A stretch of DNA of 64,000 bases, from contig NZ_CP012401.1 in NCBI RefSeq assembly GCF_001305595.1, positions 1,933,001-1,997,000 of the forward strand, in the 5' to 3' direction. A program made the position numbers and the translations under genes. Under the pieces are notes generated by a model, which was not told the origin of the DNA, made no database searches, and saw only the letters and a program-made list of their open reading frames with translations. The stretch comes from Azospirillum thiophilum. GTDB lineage: Bacteria > Pseudomonadota > Alphaproteobacteria > Azospirillales > Azospirillaceae. Positions within the stretch are counted from its first letter, which is position 1. Every line of letters begins with the position of its first letter. Below are positions 15,071-23,464 of this stretch, in pieces.

Positions 15071-16249
15071 TTGGAGCAGCTTCCGCAGCTGTCCGATGAA
15101 GAGTTCGAGCAGATCGAGGACGCCATCGCCCGGTCGGCGAAGGGCAGGGCGTTCCTGCGGCGGCTTCACCGGCGGTCCCTCGGGGCCGCGACGGAGGAGG
15201 TGCGGGCAATGCTCCAGGAGTTCCGCGACTCCTGGAGCCGGCAGAGCGAGGCGGTGGAGGCCGGCAAGCATGTCGGCGTCCTGCGCCGCGAGCTGATGGA
15301 GATGGCCGCCTCGATCGAGCAGGCGCGGCGCGAGGTGGCGGCATTGCGCCCCCCGGACGGGTCGGGCGACAAGATCCTGTCCGCCACCAACGAACTGGAC
15401 GCCATCGTCATATCGACCGAACGCGCGTCCTTCGAGATCCTGAACTCTGCCGAACGGCTGATGGATCTGGCGGGCAAGCTGCGCGCGAGCGGGGCCGACC
15501 CGTCGATGTGCAACGAGATCGACACGCAGGTGAACGACATCTTCACCGCCTGTTCCTTCCAGGATCTGACCGGCCAGCGCACCAGCAAGGTGGTGAACGC
15601 GCTCCGCTACATCGAGCAGCGCGTGATGGCCATGATCAGCATCTGGGGCGAGGACGGCCTCGCCGGCATCGTCGTGAAGGAGGAGCAGACTGACAGCCGT
15701 CCCGACGCTCATCTGCTGAACGGTCCGCAGCTGGACGGCCATGGCGTCAGCCAGGCCGACGTCGACAGCATGTTCGACAGCCCGGCGCCGATGGCCGCGC
15801 CGCCACCGCCACCGCCGCCCGTCCAGGCCGCTCCGGCCAAGGCGAGCCAGGCGGACATCGACAGCATGTTCGATGCTCCGGTTCCCGCCCAGGCTGCGCC
15901 GGTTGCGGCTCCGGCCAAGGCGAGCCAGGCGGACATCGACGGCATGTTCGACGCGCCCCTGCCGGCCGCGGCTCCTGCCAAGGCCAGTCAGGCGGACATC
16001 GACGGCATGTTCGACGCGCCTCCCCCCGCCGCGGCTCCTGCCAAGGCCAGTCAGGCCGACATCGACAACATGTTCGACGCTCCGGCGCCTGCCGCCCCCC
16101 CGCAGGCGAAGAAGCCGGTGCCGAAGCCGCCCGGCGCCGCGCCGAAGGCCAAGGCTTCGCCCAAGCCTGCCGCATCGTCCCCGCCGCCTGCCGCAGCGGA
16201 GCCTCCGACCCCGCTCGACCAGGCGGCCATCGACGCCCTCTTCGGTTAG
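15071..16249 (+). CDS. CheZ-type phosphatase with six FliM-like CheY-docking repeats
   Basis: 392 residues from TTG 15071, with GGGGAG upstream; no ATG or GTG fits the conserved N-terminus. Residues 1-200 are helical and contain FQDLTGQ (163-169), the CheZ active-site element: D165 and Q169 correspond to E. coli D143 and Q147, which attack the CheY phosphoryl group. From 226 on, the protein is Pro/Ala-rich and presents the peptide SQADID(S/G/N)MFD five times (226, 258, 284, 305, 326), ending with LDQAAIDALFG at 382-392. These resemble the CheY-P-binding N-terminus of FliM (LSQAEIDALL). Catalytic role is established for the family; the multivalent docking role is inference. Confidence 0.85.
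   Translation: MEQLPQLSDEEFEQIEDAIARSAKGRAFLRRLHRRSLGAATEEVRAMLQEFRDSWSRQSEAVEAGKHVGVLRRELMEMAASIEQARREVAALRPPDGSGDKILSATNELDAIVISTERASFEILNSAERLMDLAGKLRASGADPSMCNEIDTQVNDIFTACSFQDLTGQRTSKVVNALRYIEQRVMAMISIWGEDGLAGIVVKEEQTDSRPDAHLLNGPQLDGHGVSQADVDSMFDSPAPMAAPPPPPPPVQAAPAKASQADIDSMFDAPVPAQAAPVAAPAKASQADIDGMFDAPLPAAAPAKASQADIDGMFDAPPPAAAPAKASQADIDNMFDAPAPAAPPQAKKPVPKPPGAAPKAKASPKPAASSPPPAAAEPPTPLDQAAIDALFG
15746..16246 (+). repeat. In-frame repeats encoding SQADID-type peptides
   Basis: Five near-identical peptide units and one terminal variant inside the CheZ-like gene, spaced 21-32 residues apart in the first five and separated by Ala/Pro linkers of the APAKA type. At DNA level units 2-5 share long identical runs (for example CAGGCGGACATCGAC), which suggests recent tandem duplication. 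Copy number is a likely point of variation between strains. Confidence 0.85.
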
Positions 16250-16449
16250 GAGGCCGGCCGGCCCGGCCAGTCCGGCAGCCGGCCTGCTTCCACCCGATGG
16301 TCCCCCAACAGGTTCACCCGACCGGCCGGCCAATTGGCCGGAGGGGGCCTGACGAGCCTAACGACACAGAACAGACACGCCAGCAGACACCCACCGATAT
16401 TCCACCACACAAGGCCACAGCCGGCCGTTTCCGAGAGGCGGGACCGAGG

Positions 16450-17181
16450 ATGAAGCAGATGACCAAGCCCTTCATGGCCGAGCTTCAGAAAGCCCGCAAG
16501 TCCGGGCACCCGTTCCAGGCATTGATCGAGGATGGAGCGGCCGCCGCTCTTCCGGCGCCGACCCAGGTGGTCCAGGCCGACAACACCGAGGTCATCCGGG
16601 CGATCGGCGATCTCGGCGCGAAGCTGGACCGCTTCCTCGCCATGGATGCGGCGCAGATTGATCAGATCCAGGTGGAGATCGCCGACATCTCCGGCCGCAT
16701 CAAGGCGACCAAGGTGGAGATGGCCGCCATCCGCCACCCGCTGGCCGGTGACGACAAGTTCGAGCAGGCCAGCCAGGAGCTGAGCGCCGTCGTCGCCGCG
16801 ACGGAGGCCGCGACCAACACCATCATGGCCTGCGCCGAAGAGCTGGAAGAGGTGGTGTCGGAGCTGAAATCCTCGCTGCCGGAGGGCTATCACAACGACC
16901 GCGTCAACGACATGGTCGACGTCATCGTCCGCATCTACGAGGCCTGCAACTTCCAGGATCTGACCGGACAGCGCATCACCAAGGTCGTCCGCGCCATGTC
17001 CTTCATCGAAGAGCGCGTCGACGCGATGATGGGGCTGTGGAACAAGCGCGAGTTCGAGGCGATGCCGCTCCCGCCGTCGGTCACCAAGAAGGACGAGGAT
17101 CTCGACCTGCACGGCCCGGCCGAAGCCACCCCGGACAGCGGCAACATCAGCCAGGCCGACATCGACGCCCTGTTCGGATAG
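16450..17181 (+). CDS. Second CheZ-like phosphatase with one FliM-like C-terminal peptide
   Basis: 243 residues starting MKQMTKPFMAELQKARKSGH. The helical hairpin contains NFQDLTGQRITKVV (168-181), with D170 and Q174 in the CheZ catalytic positions. The N-terminal ~100 residues include a heptad-like helix (VEIADISGRIKATKVEMAA). The protein ends ISQADIDALFG (233-243), the same C-terminal peptide as the previous gene's last unit. It lies 200 bases downstream of that gene, on the same strand, after cheY. The two share the active site and C-terminal motif but differ in size and in the repeat region, consistent with old duplication. Annotation as CheZ is solid; division of labour is unknown. Confidence 0.85.
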   Translation: MKQMTKPFMAELQKARKSGHPFQALIEDGAAAALPAPTQVVQADNTEVIRAIGDLGAKLDRFLAMDAAQIDQIQVEIADISGRIKATKVEMAAIRHPLAGDDKFEQASQELSAVVAATEAATNTIMACAEELEEVVSELKSSLPEGYHNDRVNDMVDVIVRIYEACNFQDLTGQRITKVVRAMSFIEERVDAMMGLWNKREFEAMPLPPSVTKKDEDLDLHGPAEATPDSGNISQADIDALFG

Positions 17182-17219
17182 GAGCCTGCCGGACAGGCAC
17201 CGGGCCGCCCCGTACGGCG

Positions 17220-17278
17220 ATGGAACAGGTGAACAGCGCCCGGAAAACCGTTCCACGGTGTTTCAAACGTTCCATCCC
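17220..17278 (+). promoter_or_regulatory. Composite motif ATGGAACAGG / GTTTCAAACGTTCCAT upstream of thrC
   Basis: ATGGAACAGG occurs at 17220-17229 and GTTTCAAACGTTCCAT at 17260-17275. The same two elements, in the same relative order, recur on the opposite strand in the efp-epmA intergenic region (25892-25938) with a shorter spacer. They look like a shared protein-binding site, but the factor is unknown. Confidence 0.4.
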
Positions 17279-17404
17279 GCTCGTCGGGCCCCGTTCGCCG
17301 GGGCACCCCCACGCCGGGGGAATATGCGTTGCGCGTCCCGCACCGCTTGCGTGCGGGCGGGGTCCTCGCTAACTATGCCCACTTCATCGGACGGAGTGGA
17401 AACG

Positions 17405-18826
17405 GTGCGGTACGTCAGCACGCGGGGCACGGCCCCGGTCCTGGGTTTTGAAGACGTTCTCCTGGCCGGGCTGGCCCGTGACGGCGGGCTTTACGTGCCG
17501 GAGAGCTGGCCGCAGTTCACGGCCGACGACATCCGTGCGCTCCGTGGCCTGCCCTACAGCGAGATCGCGGTGCGGGTCATGCTGCCCTTCCTGGGCGGCG
17601 CGATCGCCGAGGATGAGTTCCGCGCCATCGCCCGCGACACCTATGCCAGCTTCGACCATGCCGCGGTGACCCCGCTGGTGCAGATCGACCCCACCACCTG
17701 GGTGCTGGAGCTGTTCCACGGGCCGACGCTAGCCTTCAAGGACGTGGCGTTGCAGTTGCTCGGCCGCCTGTTCGACCATGTGCTGACCAAGCGGGGCGAG
17801 CGGGTGACCATCGTCGGCGCCACCTCCGGCGACACCGGCTCGGCCGCCATCGAGGCCTGCCGCGACCGCCAGAACGTCGACATCTTCATCCTGCACCCCA
17901 AGGGCCGCACGTCCGAGGTGCAGCGCCGGCAGATGACCAGCGTGCTGTCGTCCAACGTCCACAACATCGCGGTGGAGGGCACCTTCGACGATTGCCAGGA
18001 TCTGGTGAAGGCGATGTTCAACGACGCCGCCTTCCGCGACCGGATGGGGCTGTCGGCGGTGAACTCGATCAACTGGGCGCGCATCATGGCCCAGATCGTC
18101 TATTACTTCACCGCCGCGGTGGCGCTGGGCGCGCCCGAGCGCAAGGTTGCCTTCACCGTGCCGACCGGCAATTTCGGCAACGTCTATGCCGCCTACGGCG
18201 CCCGCGCCATGGGGCTGTCGGTGGAGGCGCTGGTGGTGGGCTCCAACAGCAATGACATCCTCGCGCGCTTTTTCGCCAGCGGGGCCATGGTCGCGGCGCC
18301 CGTCGTGCCTACCTTGTCTCCCAGCATGGACATCCAGATCTCCTCCAACTTCGAACGGCTGCTGTTCGACCTGCTCGACCGCGACGGCAGCGCGGTGACA
18401 GCTGCGCTGAACCGCTTCCGCACCGAAGGCAAGTTCGCGGTGACCGAGGCGCAGCTCGCCCGTGCGCTGGCGATCTTCTCCGGCCACCGGGTGGACGAGG
18501 CCGCCACCATGGCGACCGTCGCCGACGTCTGGAAGGGCAGCCTCTATCTGCTCGACCCGCACACGGCGGTCGGCATCGGCGCCGCCCGCGCCGCGGTCGC
18601 CGCCGGCCGGGTCGATCCGTCCGTCCCCATGGTGGTGCTCGCCACCGCCCATCCCGCCAAGTTCCCCGACGCGGTGGAAAAGGCGACCGGCCGCCGGCCG
18701 GACCTGCCGCCGCGCCTGTCCGATCTTTATGTGCGCGAGGAGCGCCTGTCCGAGCTGCCGAACGATTTGAAGGCAGTGCAGGACTTCGTAACCGCGCGCG
18801 CCCGCGCCGCCCAGGAGGCCGCATGA
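17405..18826 (+). CDS. thrC: Threonine synthase
   Basis: 473 residues from GTG 17405 (VRYVSTRGTAPVLGFEDVLL), preceded by GGAG; this matches the usual ThrC start MRYxSTRG. An in-frame ATG at 17375 would add ten residues without support. The PLP-binding lysine is K112 in HGPTLAFKDVALQ, and the phosphate-binding and substrate motifs include ATSGDTGSAAIEA and FTVPTGNFGNV. The enzyme converts O-phosphohomoserine to threonine. Length fits the long (E. coli/yeast-type) class. The stop overlaps the next gene's start by 4 bases (ATGA), so the pair is translationally coupled. Confidence 0.95.
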   Translation: MRYVSTRGTAPVLGFEDVLLAGLARDGGLYVPESWPQFTADDIRALRGLPYSEIAVRVMLPFLGGAIAEDEFRAIARDTYASFDHAAVTPLVQIDPTTWVLELFHGPTLAFKDVALQLLGRLFDHVLTKRGERVTIVGATSGDTGSAAIEACRDRQNVDIFILHPKGRTSEVQRRQMTSVLSSNVHNIAVEGTFDDCQDLVKAMFNDAAFRDRMGLSAVNSINWARIMAQIVYYFTAAVALGAPERKVAFTVPTGNFGNVYAAYGARAMGLSVEALVVGSNSNDILARFFASGAMVAAPVVPTLSPSMDIQISSNFERLLFDLLDRDGSAVTAALNRFRTEGKFAVTEAQLARALAIFSGHRVDEAATMATVADVWKGSLYLLDPHTAVGIGAARAAVAAGRVDPSVPMVVLATAHPAKFPDAVEKATGRRPDLPPRLSDLYVREERLSELPNDLKAVQDFVTARARAAQEAA

Positions 18827-20082
18827 GTTCCATTCGTGTGACGACGTTGCCCAACGGGCTTCGCGTCGCGACCGACACCATGCCCGACGTGCAGTCCGTA
18901 TCCCTCGGCTGCTGGGTCGGGGTGGGAACCCGCAACGAGGCGGCGAGCGTCAACGGCGTTGCCCATCTCGTCGAGCATATGCTGTTCAAGGGCACCCGCC
19001 GCCGCTCCGCCTTCCGCATCTCCGAAGAGATCGAGAATGTCGGCGGGCAACTGAACGCTTACACCACCCGCGAGCAGACCGCCTATTACGCCAAGGTCCT
19101 GCACGAGGATGCGCCGCTGGCGCTCGACCTCATCGCCGACATGCTCCAGCACTCCATGCTCGACGCCGAGGAACTGGTGCGCGAGCGGACCGTGGTGCTC
19201 CAGGAGATCGGGCAGAGCGCCGACACGCCTGACGACATCATCTTCGACCATTTCCAGTCTACCGCCTATCCGGGGCAGGCCATCGGCCGCCCGGTGCTGG
19301 GCTCGGCCGAGATCGTCGGGGCGCTGCCGCGCGATGCGCTGGTCGACTACATCGCCGGCCATTACGGCGCGCCCGGCATGGTGCTGTCCGCCGCCGGCCG
19401 GATCGAGCATGACCGGCTGGTCGATCTGGCGCTGAAGGCCTTCGGCGACCTGCCGAGCGGGGCGCCGCCCAAGCCGGAGCCGGCCAGCTACACCGGTGGC
19501 GACTTCCGCGAGGACCGTGACCTGGAGCAGATGCATCTGGTGCTGGGCTTCGACGGGGTGGGGGTCCATGATCCGGACTTCTATGCCCATTCGGTGCTCT
19601 CCACCCTGCTGGGCGGCGGCATGTCGTCGCGCCTGTTCCAGGAGGTGCGGGAGAAGCGCGGGCTGGTCTATTCGATCTACACCTTCACCGGCGGCTACCA
19701 TGACGGCGGCCTGTTCGGCGTCTATGCCGGCACCGGCGAGGACGAGGTGGCCGAACTGATCCCGGTCGTCTGCGACGAGATCGCCAAGGTCGGCGCCGAC
19801 GTCACCGAGGACGAGGTCGCCCGCGCCCGTGCACAGCTGAAGGCCGGGACGCTGATGGCGCTGGAAAGCACCATGTCGCGCTGCGAGCAGTTGGGGCAGC
19901 AGGTGCTGATCTACGACCGCCCGATCCCGGTGGAGGAGATCGTCGCCAAGATCGACGGCGTCGATCGCGAGTCGGTGATCAAGACTGCCGCCCGCCTGCG
20001 TGCCAGCCGCCCGACCGTGGCGGCCCTCGGCCCCATCGACAAGCTGGAAAGCTACGACCGCATCGCGGAGCGCCTCGCCTGA
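18823..20082 (+). CDS. M16 family zinc peptidase (mitochondrial-processing-peptidase-like)
   Basis: 419 residues. The inverted zinc motif HxxEH is intact: H48-L-V-E51-H52 in GVAHLVEHMLFKGT. The downstream ENVGGQLNAYTTREQTAYYA and the C-terminal half GGGMSSRLFQEVREKRGLVY are typical of the bacterial homologue of the MPP beta subunit. A second inactive M16 half is present, giving the usual ~420-residue length. Coupled to thrC by an ATGA overlap, as seen in many Rhodospirillales. Substrates in bacteria are not established; no signal peptide is seen, so it is cytoplasmic. Confidence 0.93.
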   Translation: MSSIRVTTLPNGLRVATDTMPDVQSVSLGCWVGVGTRNEAASVNGVAHLVEHMLFKGTRRRSAFRISEEIENVGGQLNAYTTREQTAYYAKVLHEDAPLALDLIADMLQHSMLDAEELVRERTVVLQEIGQSADTPDDIIFDHFQSTAYPGQAIGRPVLGSAEIVGALPRDALVDYIAGHYGAPGMVLSAAGRIEHDRLVDLALKAFGDLPSGAPPKPEPASYTGGDFREDRDLEQMHLVLGFDGVGVHDPDFYAHSVLSTLLGGGMSSRLFQEVREKRGLVYSIYTFTGGYHDGGLFGVYAGTGEDEVAELIPVVCDEIAKVGADVTEDEVARARAQLKAGTLMALESTMSRCEQLGQQVLIYDRPIPVEEIVAKIDGVDRESVIKTAARLRASRPTVAALGPIDKLESYDRIAERLA

Positions 20083-20117
20083 CGATGACGACTGCGGTCG
20101 CTGCCCCTCCTTCCGAG

Positions 20118-20146
20118 CCTTTCTCCCCCTTTCCGGGGGAGAAAGG
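20118..20146. repeat. Single REP-like palindrome
   Basis: CCTTTCTCCCCC-tttcc-GGGGGAGAAAGG: twelve perfectly paired bases with a five-base loop, between the M16 gene and the GNAT gene. Related in sequence to modules at 11961-12093 and 42210-42325. It has no T-tract, so it is not an obvious terminator. Confidence 0.7.
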
Positions 20147-20161
20147 GGATACGGTCATCCG

Positions 20162-20752
20162 ATGATCCGTCTTCTCGGCAGCGGCCTGATCAGTCCGCCG
20201 GCGATGCGGCTCGACGGGCCGCATTGCTACATCCGGCCGCCCCTGCCGCGGGACTGGCGGGAGTGGGCCGACCTGCGCGACGCCTCGCGCGGGTTTCTCA
20301 CCCCGTGGGAGCCGACTTGGCCGGCCGATGCGCTGACCCGCACCGCCTTCGCCCGCCGGCTGCGGCGGCAGGCGCAGGAATGGCGCGACGATCTCGGCTA
20401 CAGCTTCCTGATCTTCGACCGTGCCACCGACGCCCTGGTCGGGGGGCTCGGCCTGACCAACATCCGCCGCGGCGTGGCGCAGATGGGCACGCTCGGCTAT
20501 TGGGCAGGCCAGCCCCATGCCCGGCGCGGCTATGTGTCCGGCGGCACCCGGCTGGTGCTCGACTTCGCCTTCGGCCAGCTTGGCCTGCACCGGGTCGAGG
20601 CCGCCTGCCTGCCGACCAACCTGCCAAGCCGCGGCCTGCTGGAAAAGGTCGGCTTCACCCACGAGGGCTATGCCCGCGGCTATCTGCGGATCGACGGCGC
20701 ATGGCGCGACCATGTCCTCTACGCCATCCTGCGCGAGGAGTGGAAGGGCTGA
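20162..20752 (+). CDS. GNAT N-acetyltransferase, RimJ/RimL-like
   Basis: 196 residues from ATG 20162. The RimJ-type fold is visible: YIRPPLPRDWREWADLRDAS at the N-terminus, LVGGLGLTNIRRGVAQMGTL as the beta4 region, a variant acetyl-CoA pyrophosphate loop in AGQPHARRGYVSGGTRLVL, and ACLPTNLPSRGLLEKVGFTH near the C-terminus. RimJ acetylates the N-terminus of ribosomal protein S5, but many relatives have other targets. Predicted cytoplasmic. Follows the M16 gene by 79 bases containing a palindrome. Confidence 0.88.
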   Translation: MIRLLGSGLISPPAMRLDGPHCYIRPPLPRDWREWADLRDASRGFLTPWEPTWPADALTRTAFARRLRRQAQEWRDDLGYSFLIFDRATDALVGGLGLTNIRRGVAQMGTLGYWAGQPHARRGYVSGGTRLVLDFAFGQLGLHRVEAACLPTNLPSRGLLEKVGFTHEGYARGYLRIDGAWRDHVLYAILREEWKG

Positions 20753-20764
20753 GGCCGCCGGTTC

Positions 20765-22159
20765 CTATCGCTGGTCCAGCTTGATCTCGATCCGGCGGTT
20801 CTTCGCCAGTGCTTCGTCCGAATTGCCGGGATCGAGGGGCTGGAACTCGCCGAAGCCGGCCGCGGCCAGCCGTTCCGGCGGGATGCCCTGGTCGATCAGA
20901 TACTTGACCACCGAGATGGCGCGGGCCGAGGACAGCTCCCAGTTGGATGCGAACTGGAAGCGCACCGGCTTGACGTCGGTGTGGCCGTCCACCCGCAGAA
21001 CCCAGGCGATGTCCGACGGGATGGCCTTGCCGATTTCGAGCAGGGTGCGGGCGAGGTCGGCCAGCCGCTGCTTGCCGGCCTCTTCCAATGTTGCCGAGCC
21101 TGAGGGGAACAGCAGTTCCGATTGGAAGACGAAGCGGTCGCCGACGATGCGGACGTCGGGCCGGCTGCCCAGCGCCTCGCGCACGCGGCCGAAGAATTCC
21201 GACTTGTAGCGGGCGAGATCCTGCACCTTGGCGGCCAACGCCTGATTCAGTCGCGCCCCCAGCTCGGCGATCTGGACCTTCTGCTCGGACGACGCCTTCT
21301 CCGACGCCTCGAGCGCCGCGGCGATGCGGGCCAGCTGCTCGCGCAGGGCAAGGAGCTGCTGGTTCAGCAGATCGACCTGCTGCTTGCTCTTCGCCCCCTC
21401 CGCCTGCTCGCCGGTCAGGGAGGCCATCAGGTCGCGGATGCGCAGGTCGCGCTGCTCCAATTCCTTCTGTGCCTGGGTGCGGCTGTCGGTCAGCTGCGAT
21501 TCGAGGGCTTTGAGCCGGATGTCGCGCTGGTCGATGTCCTTCTGGGCCAGCATCGTCTTTTCGGCAGCGGTGGCCAGCTCCGTTTCCAGCGCCTTGGCGC
21601 GGTCGCGGGTGGTGCCGAGCTCCGCAAGCAATGCCTGGCGCTGCTGCTCGGTCAGCTTGGTCGCGGCGACGGCGGCTGCCAGTTCGCCTTCGAGTTTCTG
21701 GCGGGCGTCGCGCAGCGCCTTGATGTCGGCCTGGAGGCTGAGGACCTCCTTCAGCTTCAGGTCCAGGCTCTCGCGGTCGACGCGGACGTTGCGTTGCAGC
21801 TCCTCCAGGGTGCGGGCGGTGCGGTCGCGGTCTTCCTGGAGTTGGCTCAGCGTCAGCGTCATGTCGTCGCGCGAGGCGACGGAGGTCTGCAACTCGGTCG
21901 ACAGCTGGGTGATGTTGACCCGCAGGTCGGCGTTGGCGTCGCGCTCCATCGCCAGCAGGTCGTTCATCTCCGCGATCTTGCGGTTCAGCACCGTCAGCTG
22001 TTCGTCGCGGCCGGTCAGGGCGGAGGCGAGATAGAACTGAGCCACCACGAAGACCATCAGCAGGAAGATGACGACCATCACCAGCGACGACAGGGCGTCG
22101 ACCCAGCCGGGCCAGGCGCTGGCGTCGCGATGGCCGTTGCGGCGGCTGAGGCTGGCCAT
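20765..22159 (-). CDS. MotB-like OmpA-domain protein with long coiled coil
   Basis: 464 residues from ATG 22159. A single N-terminal membrane helix (~20-45, WVDALSSLVMVVIFLLMVFV) carries D21 in the position of the proton-binding aspartate of MotB/TolR-like subunits. Residues ~50-310 are a nearly continuous heptad-rich coiled coil. The C-terminal ~130 residues are an OmpA/MotB peptidoglycan-binding domain (FPSGSATLEEAGKQRL; VLRVDGHTDVKPVRFQFASN; AKNRRIEIKLDQR). It lies 37 bases downstream of the channel subunit gene. Topology predicts that the coiled coil is periplasmic. It is a stator-like subunit; what it drives is unknown. Confidence 0.85.
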   Translation of the reverse strand: MASLSRRNGHRDASAWPGWVDALSSLVMVVIFLLMVFVVAQFYLASALTGRDEQLTVLNRKIAEMNDLLAMERDANADLRVNITQLSTELQTSVASRDDMTLTLSQLQEDRDRTARTLEELQRNVRVDRESLDLKLKEVLSLQADIKALRDARQKLEGELAAAVAATKLTEQQRQALLAELGTTRDRAKALETELATAAEKTMLAQKDIDQRDIRLKALESQLTDSRTQAQKELEQRDLRIRDLMASLTGEQAEGAKSKQQVDLLNQQLLALREQLARIAAALEASEKASSEQKVQIAELGARLNQALAAKVQDLARYKSEFFGRVREALGSRPDVRIVGDRFVFQSELLFPSGSATLEEAGKQRLADLARTLLEIGKAIPSDIAWVLRVDGHTDVKPVRFQFASNWELSSARAISVVKYLIDQGIPPERLAAAGFGEFQPLDPGNSDEALAKNRRIEIKLDQR

Positions 22160-22196
22160 GGTCTCTCCGTTCGGGCGCGATGATGCCCTGATAAGA

Positions 22197-23390
22197 TCAG
22201 CGCTGCTGCTGGTCGGCTTCTTCGGCCAGCGCGGCGATGGTGCGGGCCAGCAGCTTGATCTCGCTGCGGATTTCCTGCACCGCCTGGACGCGGCCGTTGG
22301 AGGACTCCTCGACGATGCGGGCGAGGTAGATGTCCATGTTGCGCAGATGCTGGCGCGAGGCGTCGTCGAAGCCGGCGGTTGCATTATCTGCCAGCCGGTC
22401 GAGCAATCCCTTCACCTCGAGCTGGTTCTCGCCCAGCCGCAGCAGGAGCTGCTGTTCGGCCCGCATATGGTCGGTCAGGCTCGACAGCCGTTCGGTCAAC
22501 GCCATCAGGTTGGCGTTGGCGGCACGGCGGCCTTCCTCCGCCGTCGCGACGGTGCGTTGCAGCGAGTCGAGATTCTCGGCAGTCTGCTCCAGCAGGGCGG
22601 TGAGGTAGGCCGACGCCGAATGGTCGCCCGATTCGAGCCCGCCGGCGGCGCCGCTCGACAGCCGGGTGGCGCTCGACAGCCAATCCTCCAGATCCTGGAA
22701 GAAGCGGTTGTGGGCCTGGCTCGCCTGGAGCTCCAGGAAGCCCAGCACCAGCGATCCGGCCAGACCGAACAGCGAGGAGGAGAAGGCGGTGCCCATGCCG
22801 ACCAGCGGCGCTTCCAGCCCCTGCTGCAGGTGGGAGAACATGGTGCCGACATCGCCGCCCTGCACAGATAGGCTGCCGATGACGGTGCCGACCGACTGCA
22901 CGGTGTGCAGCAGTCCCCAGAAGGTGCCGAGCAGGCCGAGGAAGATCAGCAGCCCGATCAGATAGCGCGACAGCTCACGCGATTCGTCGAGTCGCGAGGC
23001 GATGCCGTCCAGCAGCGAGCGCATCGACAGGGCCGACAGGGTCAGCCGGCCGCGCCGCTCGCCCAGCATCCGGGCCATCGGCGCCAGCAGGACGGGTTCC
23101 TGCAGGCTGGCGGGGGAGATCCCGCTCTGATACTGCTCCAGCCAGTCCACCTCCGGGCGCAGCATCAGCACCTGGCGGAAGATGAAGGCGATGCCGGCCA
23201 GCAGCGTGGCGAGGATGACGCCGTTCAGCGGCGCGTTGTTCAGGAAGGCGGAGCGCAGGGCGGGGAACAGCAGCCCGCATACAATGCCGACAACCACCAG
23301 GAACAGGATCATCCGGGTCAGGAACCGCGCGGGGCGTGTCATGAGGGCGGATATCTCCTGCGGTCGGGACGTCGGGATGGTGGCGGTCAT
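22197..23390 (-). CDS. MotA/TolQ/ExbB-type proton-channel subunit
   Basis: 397 residues. Two N-terminal membrane helices (MILFLVVVGIVCGLLFPAL; GVILATLLAGIAFIF) precede a cytoplasmic segment, then two more (YLIGLLIFLGLLGTFWGLLH and VGMGTAFSSSLFGLAGSLVL) with the channel-lining Gly-Thr motifs of PF01618. The C-terminal ~150 residues are helical and cytoplasmic (LDSLQRTVATAEEGRRAANA). This four-helix layout is like MotA rather than TolQ. ATGs at 23390 and 23342 are both possible; the latter has an AGGAGA upstream. Its partner follows 37 bases downstream. Linked to efp and suhB, so not part of a flagellar operon. Confidence 0.85.
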   Translation of the reverse strand: MTATIPTSRPQEISALMTRPARFLTRMILFLVVVGIVCGLLFPALRSAFLNNAPLNGVILATLLAGIAFIFRQVLMLRPEVDWLEQYQSGISPASLQEPVLLAPMARMLGERRGRLTLSALSMRSLLDGIASRLDESRELSRYLIGLLIFLGLLGTFWGLLHTVQSVGTVIGSLSVQGGDVGTMFSHLQQGLEAPLVGMGTAFSSSLFGLAGSLVLGFLELQASQAHNRFFQDLEDWLSSATRLSSGAAGGLESGDHSASAYLTALLEQTAENLDSLQRTVATAEEGRRAANANLMALTERLSSLTDHMRAEQQLLLRLGENQLEVKGLLDRLADNATAGFDDASRQHLRNMDIYLARIVEESSNGRVQAVQEIRSEIKLLARTIAALAEEADQQQR

Positions 23391-23464
23391 GATGCTCCGA
23401 AGGGGATGTTCCGATCAGACCCCGCGCACTGTGGGCTCTACTGGTTGGGCTCTGGTGGTTGGCG

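Noticed and set aside
20765..23390. Zorya-type anti-phage defence (MotA/MotB-like ZorAB)
   Set aside because: The two subunits resemble ZorAB in outline, but no ZorC/D helicase or nuclease follows, and the genes are linked to efp and suhB in what looks like a conserved housekeeping operon.
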